Below, piece by piece: positions 56,265-64,000 of a DNA stretch of 64,000 bases. Source of the DNA: Orientallactaga sibirica (Eukaryota; Chordata; Mammalia; Rodentia; Dipodidae); contig JAEOAD010000048.1 in assembly GCA_036365145.1 (NCBI GenBank), forward strand, positions 11,356,501 to 11,420,500. Direction: 5' to 3'. A program made the position numbers and the translations under genes. Below the pieces are notes generated by a model, which saw nothing but the letters and a program-made list of their open reading frames with translations, did not search any database and was not told where the DNA came from. Numbering within the stretch: the stretch's first letter is position 1; every line of letters starts with the position of its first letter.

Positions 56265-57530
56265 GTGTAAGGGACAAGGTCAACACACAAAAGGTAGTTG
56301 CATTTCTATACAGTAACAATAAAGCATTCTAAAAAGAAAACTGAGAGGATGCCCTTGTTTATAATAGTCATTAAAAGTATAATATACTTGGAATTAACCA
56401 AACATGTAAAAGATTTGTACAGTGAAATGTATAAACACAGCTAAAAGAAATGAAAGACATTATTAAATGGAAAGACAACTCATGTTCTTAGATAGATATT
56501 ATATAATACAGTGTTAACACTATCCAAGCTATCTACAAATTCAATATAATACTTATAAAAATCCTCACAACAATTTTACAGAAATGGGAAAAAAAATCTT
56601 AAAATTCATTAGGAATCTCAAGGGACTTTACACTGCCAAATAACCTGGAAAAAAAAAAAGAGTGGGAAGACTTGTATTTCCTGATTTCAAAAATTCCCAC
56701 ACAGTTAGAATAATCTAAGCAGTGTCATATGAGCAAAAAGGCAGACATATTGGCTTTGGGAATAGACTAGCGAGGTCAGAAATGACCCACACATATGCTC
56801 AAGTAGTGTTCAGCAAGGGTGCCAAGACCATACAACAGGGAAAGAATAGTCTGTTCAATAAATGGTGATGGGAAAACTAGACATCTAAATGCGAAAGAGT
56901 AAAATCAGACTGTTAACAACCCACGAGTTATACAAAAATTAACTAAAAATGGATCATATAGCTAAATACAAAAATTAACACTAAAGATTCTCAGAGTTCA
57001 AACTGATTGAAGCAGAGAGTAGAGGCTAGGAATGGGGCATAGATCTTTTGTATAGCATGATGATCAGAATTAATAACAGTGTATTATTTATTTGGATATT
57101 TCTAAGACAATTTACATTGTTCTTACAGACTTCATAAAAGTTAAAAATGTTTGTGCATTAAAAGACATTACCAACAGTGTAAAAGGTAAATATTTATAAA
57201 TCATATATTTTATTATGTATTAAAATCAAGAATATATCCAGGGGCTGGAGGGATGGCTTAGCAGATAAGGTATTTGCCTACAAAGCCAAAGCACCCAGGT
57301 TTGATTCCCCAGGACCCTTGTAAGCCAGATGCACAAGGGGACATATGTGCCTGGAGTTCGTTTGCAGTGGCTGAAGGTCCTGGCTCACCCATTCTCTCTC
57401 CCTCTTTTTCTGTCAAATAAATAAACAAATAAAAATTTAAAAAAATTGAAAAACATATCCAGAATATGTATCTATAAATATTTCCCCATTTAGTACTTAT
57501 GTTTTATTTCTTTCCTTAATAATGTCCCTG
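56265..57530 (+). mobile_element. L1 ORF2 3' region, interrupted by a B2
   Basis: Sense-strand L1 order: AGTTGCATTTCTATACAGTA, GAAAGACAACTCATGTTCTT, AAATTCATTAGGAATCTCAA, GGTGCCAAGACCATACAACA, TTCAATAAATGGTGATGGGA, and GATTTGTGCATT-like sequence near 57150. The conserved FNKWCWENW site now reads FNKW-stop-WEN-stop, so the frame is dead. It continues after the B2 with ATATCCAGAATATG. Confidence 0.75.
57241..57440 (+). mobile_element. B2-type SINE in L1
   Basis: Box A TGGCTTAGCAG, box B GGTTTGATTCC, GCACAAGGGGACATATGTGC, CT tract and AAATAAATAAACAAATAAAA tail. ATATCCAG adjoins both ends, giving a short duplication. Confidence 0.92.
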
Positions 57531-57532
57531 GA

Positions 57533-57693
57533 AGCCGGGCGTGGTGGCGCACGCCTTTAATCCCAGCACTCGGGAGGCAGAGGTGGGAGGATCGCCGAGA
57601 GTTCGAGGTCACCCTGAGACTACACAGTTAATTCCAGGTAAGCCTGGACCAGAGTGAGACCCTACCTCAATAAAAGCACACACACACAAAAAA
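57533..57693 (+). mobile_element. B1 SINE, youngest-looking copy, perfect 15-bp duplication
   Basis: AATAATGTCCCTGGA at 57518-57532 and 57694-57708. GCCGGGCGTGGTGGCGCACG keeps its CpGs, which decay fast, so the insertion is recent compared with its neighbours. Confidence 0.97.
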
Positions 57694-57708
57694 AATAATG
57701 TCCCTGGA

Positions 57709-57852
57709 TGCACAGATTTACTTAATTTTGACAAGTTAGATGGTTTATTTTGGGTGCTACTTGTGACAGAGGAGTATAATATAACAGTTTACTTTAACAC
57801 ATCAATTTTAAAGCATGCCAGAATTAATATTCTTTCCAACTGATGAAATTTT
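57709..57852. other. Short unannotated spacer
   Basis: Nothing recognised. Confidence 0.4.
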
Positions 57853-57862
57853 TAGATACCAA

Positions 57863-58060
57863 GCTAAATACATTTTATTTATTTATTTGAGAGAAAGAGG
57901 CAGAGAGAAAGAGAGCAAGAGAGAGAATGGGCACTCCAGATGCATGCACCCCCTTATGTATCTGGCTATGTAAGCCAGATACATGGGGCCTAGAGAGTCG
58001 AACTGGGATCCTTTGGCTTTGCAAGCAAACACGTTAATGGCTAAGCCATCTCTCCAGCCC
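57863..58060 (-). mobile_element. B2-type SINE with deletion and new palindrome
   Basis: TAGATACCAA flanks it (57853-57862, 58061-58070). The segment between two CTCCAG direct repeats is deleted (junction at about 57933-57939), and a 12-bp perfect inverted repeat has formed at 57956-57984. Confidence 0.93.
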
Positions 58061-58185
58061 TAGATACCAATTTAAAAACTTATAAGCCCAAATGCAGACT
58101 TAAAAAAATTCTTGTAAATATTTTAAAACCACTGGACAATAGTGGTTGTCTAACTGTTAAAGTCCGTCACCTAAAATATCATTTT
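58061..58185. other. Short spacer with target-site copy
   Basis: Holds the first copy of AAATAYCATTTT (58174-58185), used by the next two SINEs. Confidence 0.7.
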
Positions 58186-58333
58186 GTTTTTGTTTTCAAA
58201 GCAGGGTCTTGCTGTAGACCAATCTGACCTGGAACTCACTCTGAAGCCTCAAGCTGGCCTCTAACATGGTTATCTTCCTACCTCAGCCTCCCAAATGCTG
58301 GGACTAAAGGCGTGCTCCACCATGCCCAGCTTT
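58186..58333 (-). mobile_element. B1 SINE, first of a double insertion
   Basis: The minus strand has GCTGGGCATGGTGGAGCACG and the CTTTAGTCCCAGCATTTGGG order, with a T-rich (plus-strand) tail. Flanked by AAATATCATTTT and AAATACCATTTT. Confidence 0.93.
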
Positions 58334-58346
58334 AAAATACCATTTT

Positions 58347-58570
58347 AGGGGCTGAAGAGATAGCTTAGCAGTTAAGGAATTTGCCTGTGAAGCCTGAGGA
58401 TCCTGGTTCAATTCTCCAGGTCCCATGTAAGCCAAATGTGCATGGTGGCGCATGCATATGGAGTTCATTTGCAATGGCTGGAGGCCTGGCTCGCCCATTC
58501 TTACTCTCTCTCTCTTAATCTTCCTCTCTCTGTCTCTAATAAATAAAATAAAATCTTTAAAAATATTTTT
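58347..58570 (+). mobile_element. B2-type SINE, second of a double insertion
   Basis: Box A TAGCTTAGCAG, box B GGTTCAATTCT, GGTGGCGCATGCATATGG. AAATACCATTTT lies on both sides (58335-58346, 58571-58582). Confidence 0.94.
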
Positions 58571-58582
58571 AAATACCATTTT

Positions 58583-59352
58583 AACAGAAGGACAGAATAA
58601 AAGATCATATGTCTTGAAGAAAAGACTGCTCTGCCAATGTTTTAATATTAGAAGTCATTTTGGAAGTGTGACTACTGATGGACAATGTCTGTCTTTGACT
58701 CCCCAAAAGATGGCAAAAAAAAAAAAACTATTGCTCATGCTAAAATTAGTTTCTTTGCATAAGCAACTGAGTAAAAGTATAAAAGAGAAGATAGTTTGGC
58801 ACGATACTATGTCCAGAAAAGAAAAATCTCGGGATGCTATTTATAGAATGGGGGGACAGGTGGTGTGATTTAGGATGGCTCCTTCTCGATGGGAAGTTGA
58901 TTGGGCTTAAGCCAAATGTAAGCTTTTCTTATTACTATGTAAAGCAGTAGTAAGGATTTGAGGAGAATCTTGATAAGCACGCTACAATTTGATAAGTAAC
59001 TTATTGGCCTAAGACTAGTGGGCTTGCGGAAGTTTATGGAAATGAAGAGTCAGGCTGTTATTTTATAGCTTTTTCTTCCAGGGCAAAAATTCCTGAAAAA
59101 AAAAAAAAAAGCTGTGGATGCAGGTGATCTGAGCTGTCAATTCTGTTGTTTACATTGTGGAGAAATAAGAAAGTTCACTTCTCATAATTATCTATCCACA
59201 TGTAAGTCAAGCTTAAGAGCCTGGATGTATATAAGTAAAAGAAGAAGGCAGCCATGTTTGTATAAAAGAGCTCAGCAATGCAATAGGTTTTGAGTTTGAT
59301 AAGAATGAAAAAAGATGAAAATGTTATTTGTTGAAAGAATACTGCGCTCAAA
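58583..59352. other. Unannotated sequence
   Basis: Two A runs (58717-58728, 59096-59110). No exon recognised. Confidence 0.4.
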
Positions 59353-59485
59353 GGTCAGACATGGTGGCACACTCCCACAATCCTTGAAGGGGGGTGTGCA
59401 GATGCAAGAGCCCTTCTAAGCAATATAGCAAGTTTGAGGCCCGCTTGGGCTACATGAGACCCTGTCTCACAAAATAAAAATAAAA
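59353..59485 (+). mobile_element. Old B1-type (proto-B1-like) SINE
   Basis: AGACATGGTGGCACACTCCC, TTTGAGGCCCGCTTGGGCTA and CATGAGACCCTGTCTCACAA. It lacks the ACTACATAGTGAATTCCAGG insertion of the younger B1 copies here. Confidence 0.75.
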
Positions 59486-60150
59486 ACAAGCAACAAATAC
59501 TGTCCTCGGTGTAATACTGACAACGTCAAGTATTTTGTATGGTTAGGCATCACTTAATGGCAGAAATCCATCCTTGAAATTTTCATTAGGTGATTTCATT
59601 ATTGTTGGAACATCATTGAATGTTCTTACCCAACCAAAACACCGATATACACAGGAGATGATCTAAAGCTATAGGACCACCATGGTATATATGACCTGTC
59701 AGCAAACTATTTTGAATTGTCTATGCAGATATACAGAGATAAAAGAAAAATAGTGCCTTGGACTCACACACTGAAAGGTTGTTTCTCTGAAATAAATGAC
59801 AAGGATCCCAGTCACTGACCCCTTTCTTTATACTTGTCTGATTTATTTTTCCTTAAAAGCCTCTTCCTCTAAAGAATTTGCTTATAAAATGTCTTGTAAT
59901 TATAGTCTGTGCCTCACATCATGACAACTTGCGCAGGGTTCCTCTAAAACCGAGTTCACTCTTTTGCCCATCAAATATTCTTTATTAAGAAACTGTACTG
60001 CTATCTGCATCAGTTGACATCTTTAAAAGGTGCCTACACAAAATTAACAGCTCTGATATCTGCTTGCAGTTTCAAAGCACATAATCCCATATGCATGGCA
60101 TAACTTGCTTAATTTTTGAGGGTTATGCTTCAATTATTGACCAATCAGTT
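59486..60150. other. Unannotated sequence
   Basis: No exon or repeat recognised. Confidence 0.4.
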
Positions 60151-60297
60151 TGTTTGCTTATTTGTTTGTTTCGAGACAAAACGTGTAGCTTAGGCTGACC
60201 TCGAACATGCTGTGAAGCCATGGTTGGTCTTGAACTCCAGTGCCTCCTGTCTCAGCCTCCAAGTGCTGCTATTACAGGGATGTGCCACTATGCTTGG
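60151..60297 (-). mobile_element. B1 SINE, old
   Basis: The minus strand keeps CCAAGCATAGTGGCACATCC, CTGTAATAGCAGCACTTGG and CAGCCTAAGCTACACG with a TTTG tail. TTGACCAATCA and TTGACCAGTGA flank it. Confidence 0.87.
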
Positions 60298-60888
60298 TTG
60301 ACCAGTGACTTTTTAAATATTGTCTGCTGATACAAAGAGGTATTATTTACTTACACCTTTCCTTTCTCTCTCTCTCTCTAGCATTGCATATGGGGTTCCT
60401 GTTTTATTTAAAGGTAAATCACTTACTAATGTGTAAAGACTCTGGTGCAATGGAGAAACAGCTCAGCAACCTTGCTTGGGGAGAAATCTGCGCCCCTTCC
60501 ATTGCGACAGATAAATACTGGGCTCTAGCCAGTGGGTATAAAGTAGACACAGTGGGATATGAGAAGCACTGACACGAAGCACTTCCAGGAATAGGTCATA
60601 AACAGCTTCCTGGCAACAATTGTGCACTTTCTTCTTAGCTCTCTTTTTTTTTTTTACTTTAATTATTGGTTGGCCATTATCAAATGGATTTTGAAAATTG
60701 ATTTTTAATTAGCATACAAATGATATGGGTTTCATTATGGCACTCTAACTCACATATATGTCATATATATGGTTCTTTTTTTTCTGGCTCCCTACCCATT
60801 GAACCTCTTTGATGCACACAAACACAGAAGCCTAGGGAAGTATGTATTGAAGATGACCACACCACAAGATGAAAGGGTTCTGGGTCTC
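60298..60888. other. Unannotated; possible L1 trace at 60650-60850
   Basis: Contains a (CT)n run ending in CTAG at 60381. CAAATGATATGGGTTTCATT is reminiscent of rodent L1 antisense sequence. No exon is supported. Confidence 0.35.
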
Positions 60889-61234
60889 TGTGGTGGTTTG
60901 ATTCAAGCGTCTCCCATAAACTTATGTGTGCTGAATGCTAGGTCCCCAGCTGGTGGCAGTTTGGGAACTGGAGCCTTCTAAAGGTGTTGCATTGTTGGGG
61001 GCGGGCTTATAGGTGTTAAAGCCAACTTCCCCTTGCCAGTATTTGGCACACTCTCCTGCTGCTGTTGTCCACCTGATGTTGTCCAGGACGTGATGTCCAG
61101 TCTCTGCTCATGCTGCATTTCCCTTGCTGTCATGGAGCTTCCTCTCAAGTTTTAAGCCAAAATAAACTCTTTCCTCCCACGAACTGCTTTTGGTTGGGTG
61201 TTTTCTGGCAGCAATGAGAAACTGACTGCAACAG
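60889..61234 (+). mobile_element. Family M medium repeat, best preserved copy
   Basis: TGTGGTGGTTTGATTCAAGC, GTGTGCTGAATGCTAGGTCC, TTGTTGGGGGCGGGCTTATA, CATGGAGCTTCCTCTCAAGT, CAAAATAAACTCTTTCCTCC, CAGCAATGAGAAACTGACTG, then CAACAG. Confidence 0.7.
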
Positions 61235-61724
61235 CTTCTAAATAACTTCCTGTAAAGTATTTGATTGTAGCCACAAGAAAGTAATTAATATACCAACCAC
61301 TGGTGGAAAACATTCAGAAAAAAATGCTCCCTTGCGTAGACGGACCTTTTATTGTTGTTATTCCCTAAGCAATACAGCATAATAATGATTTTCTTAGCAT
61401 GCACATCTCATTAGGCATCATAAGTTACCTGGAGATGATTTCAAGTATCCAGGCGAATGTGTGTAGGTTCTACGTAATTACTAGAGCACCTGGTTGAGAG
61501 ACTTGAGCATCGGTGGCTTCCTCTGGGATCCTAACCAACATACTCTGGAGTTCAAGGACAGAATGGATTAAGTGGTAAACCCCCGTTAAGCTGTTAGACG
61601 TAAATTGACATACTTTGCCTCTTAGCTTTGCTGTGTTTCTGTGTGAAGCCTTTCCTACCCTTCAGCTTTATGGAAATGTGGAGGTATTTCTTAGCTTGAG
61701 TCTTGGGAATAGATTGTTCCATTT
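61235..61724. other. Unannotated sequence
   Basis: Nothing recognised. Confidence 0.4.
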
Positions 61725-62030
61725 ATTTATTTAGAAGAGAGGGAGAGAGAGAGAGAGAGAGAGAGAGAATGGGTATGCCAAGGCCTCACTGCAAAAGCTG
61801 GCTATAACACCCAGAAACCCACCCCCAACAATACAACACCTCCAGGAGACTCGAATTCCCAAATTGCCACTAGTGGGGACCTAGCATTCAGAACACACAC
61901 GTTTATAGGAGATGCTTGAACTCCAGATGCATGTGCCACTTTGTGCATCTAGTTTTACATGGGTACTGGGTAATTGAACCCAGGCCATCAGCCTTTGCAA
62001 GCAAGCATCTTAACTGTTATGCCATAAAAA
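61725..62030 (-). mobile_element. Mosaic B2-type SINE containing a family M fragment
   Basis: TTTATTTATTTAGAAGAGAG tail, (GA)n and CCAAGGCCTCACTGCAAA are B2. 61793-61920 is an internal piece of family M in minus orientation. Then GAACTCCAGATGCATGTGCC and the rest of the B2 follow to a decayed head (TGGCATAACAGTTAAGATGC on the minus strand). Confidence 0.9.
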
Positions 62031-63329
62031 CAAATAACATGTTTACTCCTATAGCATGAAAATATTGTAAAAGGGCATTTTTACATAGCTTCCTCCCCTC
62101 CCCCCGCTGTCATATCACTAGCAGATATATGACAGCATATTTAATCTCCCACTCCATTTTTAAATAAAGGCACACATGATTTCAGAGGTCTTCCTTTAAG
62201 AACTTTTATTTCTTCAATAACGCTTTTCTCCTTTGGGGAATTGGAAGCAGCAAAGAGAAAGCTCCTAAGAAGGGAAAATGAAAGCTGGGGTGTTTTTACA
62301 TACAGCTAAGGAAGACATGATAAACATTATACTCATGAGATGCATCCAGAATGAAAATATCGATTTATGAAGACACAGTTTTATATTTAAGTGTCTCTGA
62401 CAGGGCTATTTTAACTTCCTGAGATAACATTTATCTCAATCAGTAATTTTCCTTGATGATGGTGGTTTCCTAGGAGATAACTTATAGTCCATATAAACCA
62501 CATTACTTATATATGTTTTCTGGACAAAGATGAGAGAATTTAGCCCTTAAAGCTATGTCGTAAATGTAAAATTATTGTAGGAAACTAAATGTCATAAGAA
62601 TCAGCGCTATAGATTATAATTAGTGAACAGGAAAAAAAATTGTCTGAAAATATGATTGGCCTGTCTGTCATGGGATTAAATGGTTGATACAAGGATGGAG
62701 AAACAGTTTGCCAAAAGTAGGATATATAGTCTAGATAACTGGCTGTTTCTTGATAGTCATACCATAGTTCTGAGAACTACGTGAGGGCTAAATTTTCAAT
62801 CATTGGTTTAGTTTCTTGTGTTTGCTAGTCAGAACCTAAGAACAGAACTGAAATCCAAGGTTATTGTAGCAATTTCTAACCAATCTTCCTCCAGACGTTC
62901 CCATTGGCTTCCTTCTCCTCCCCACAAATGTCGGAGTTATCTTCCCAACATAAACCATCCAGTGGCCAAGGGTGGCTTGCACTTGTCTACAGCGTAAATC
63001 CCAACAACTTTGGCATCATTGTAAAGACATGGCTTAGTCTGGGTCAGCCTACAACTCTCACTCTCTTCAGTAGTTGAGTGAGGAGTCTCACTTTCTTAGG
63101 ATATAAACATAAAGGAAGTTTCTGTTTATTATTTTCTCTTGGTGAATCTCTTCATGGAAATTATAGGCAGAAAAGAGGACATATTGTGAGTCGATCTCCT
63201 TCCTGCCTCCAGTCAGGCTCATCTCTGCATTTCTAAGTTGTGTTTTCTGGTCCCTTCACTCACTGCCGTGACTGAGTAGATGTCTCATAATGTGACCTGC
63301 TCTAGCATACAGGATCTCTCATTGGCCCA
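62031..63329. other. Unannotated sequence
   Basis: No exon or repeat recognised. A short inverted-repeat-like CATATCACTAGCAGATATATG lies at about 62110. Confidence 0.4.
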
Positions 63330-63510
63330 AAGTTCAACAATAAAGCTAGACTGGCTTGCCACTGAGCCCTAGGAATCTTCCTATTCAGGAATTACAGGTG
63401 TGTGCCACCATGCCAGGTATTTTTATGTGGGTACTGGGGATCAAATCAAATTCAGGTCCTCATGCTTGTGATGCGAGTACTTAACATGACTGCGCTATCT
63501 CCCCAAGTCA
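63330..63510 (-). mobile_element. B4/RSINE-like composite SINE
   Basis: B1-like AATTACAGGTGTGTGCCACC is followed by GTGGGTACTGGGGATCAAAT, AGGTCCTCATGCTTGTGATG and GCTATCTCCCCAAG, a B1-to-tRNA-head composite as in rodent B4A/RSINE. Confidence 0.55.
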
Positions 63511-63592
63511 TATTTCTATAAGTAATACATATACCTATATGATGTATATAGTCAGAATATATAAAAATTAGAACTCTATAAGAAAACTATAG

Positions 63593-63683
63593 GGGCTGGC
63601 AAGACGGCTCTGCGGAAAAAGTGCTCGCTGCACAAGTACAAGTACCCAAGTTCAGAGCACCAGCACTCATATAAAAAGCCAGA
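63593..63683 (+). mobile_element. Partial tRNA-type SINE of an older family
   Basis: GGGGCTGGCAAGACGGCTCT resembles a B2/B3 head, but the body (AGTTCAGAGCACCAGCACTC) differs from the abundant family here. It stops at the next SINE. Confidence 0.5.
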
Positions 63684-63688
63684 AACAA

Positions 63689-63887
63689 GGGCTGGAGAGA
63701 CGGCTTAGCGGTTAAGGCGCCTGCCTGCTAAGCCTAAGAACTCTTGTTGGAATCTCCAGGTACCACATTTAGCCAGACGCAAAAGTGACGCAAGCACGCA
63801 ATGTCGCGCATACGCCACAAGGGGGCCCACGTGTCTCAATTCGTTCACAGCAGCTGAGAGGCCCTGGCACCCACATTCTCTGCCTCT

Positions 63888-63977
<90 letters not shown>

Positions 63978-63995
63978 AAAAAAAAACAAAAAACA
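63689..63995 (+). mobile_element. B2-type SINE, long form, with long (CT)n
   Basis: CpGs are kept (GACGGCTTAGCGGTTAAGGC; AATGTCGCGCATACGCCAC), suggesting a young copy. CCACAAGGGGGCCC at 63815-63828 is one change from the CTCF core. (CT)n fills about 63891-63973. Confidence 0.94.
63891..63973. repeat. (CT)n microsatellite, about 83 bp
   Basis: Uninterrupted expansion of the pyrimidine tract of the long-form B2. An opposite-strand frame of alternating E and R is an artefact. Confidence 0.96.
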
Positions 63996-64000
63996 AATGG

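Noticed and set aside
60382..60413. A 32-base exon-like unit: a (CT)n tract ending CTAG before it and AAG|GTAAAT after it
   Set aside because: Such signals arise easily beside (CT)n tracts. There is no conserved frame or neighbouring exon to support it.

Overview
The window is nuclear DNA from a rodent. I find no protein-coding gene, rRNA, functional tRNA, CRISPR array, operon or bacterial feature. The evidence is a very dense set of two SINE families: 7SL-derived B1 and tRNA-derived B2-type copies, plus two B4-like composites. These sit among L1 fragments, MIR copies and simple repeats. About 44 B2-type and 15 B1 copies can be counted, roughly one SINE per kb. The B2-type consensus has a mouse-like Pol III head (box A TGGCTTAGCGG, box B GGTTCGATTCC) but a body unlike mouse or rat B2. 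I infer a non-murid myodont rodent, with a jerboa (Dipodidae) as best guess from memory; no database was searched. No exon of a known gene is recognised, so the window is intergenic or deep intronic. The longer open frames lie in repeats or have no recognisable domain.

Layout. 1-2.8 kb: mostly single-copy sequence with a B4-like SINE and a (CA)n tract. 2.8-5.6 kb: a minus-strand L1 3' end broken by a B2 and by a medium repeat called family M here. 7.4-13.8 kb: a SINE cluster with a B1+B2 pair inside one target-site duplication and an inverted B2 pair beside a compound TG/TA microsatellite. 14.3-16.4 kb: minus-strand L1 ORF2 remains cut by SINEs. 16.5-20.3 kb: a B2 cluster with (TA)n, (GA)n and (GAAA)n tracts. 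20.7-26.4 kb: old repeats, an old L1, a MIR and two B2 copies carrying a CTCF-like core. 27-35 kb: a polypyrimidine tract, L1 pieces including ORF1 joined directly to a 3' end, and a MIR. 35.5-41 kb: B2 and B1 copies, one pair sharing a target site. 41-48 kb: a Charlie/URR-like element, a four-copy 46-bp minisatellite with ETS-like motifs, more SINEs, and a nested L1. 48-59 kb: SINEs, an L1 ORF2 3' region and a second B1/B2 double insertion. 59-64 kb: B1, family M, a mosaic B2 and a long-form B2 with about 83 bp of (CT)n.

There are no genes working together here. What can be read is transposition history: many SINEs have intact 10-16 bp target-site duplications, and nesting gives their order (old L1 and MIR, then family M, B1 and B2). 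The B2-type family falls into at least four structural forms: standard, long, box-B-duplicated, and a form with a perfect CTCF core. The best candidates for something not yet described are these forms, the 46-bp ETS minisatellite, and the microhomology-bounded mosaic SINE near 61.8 kb.
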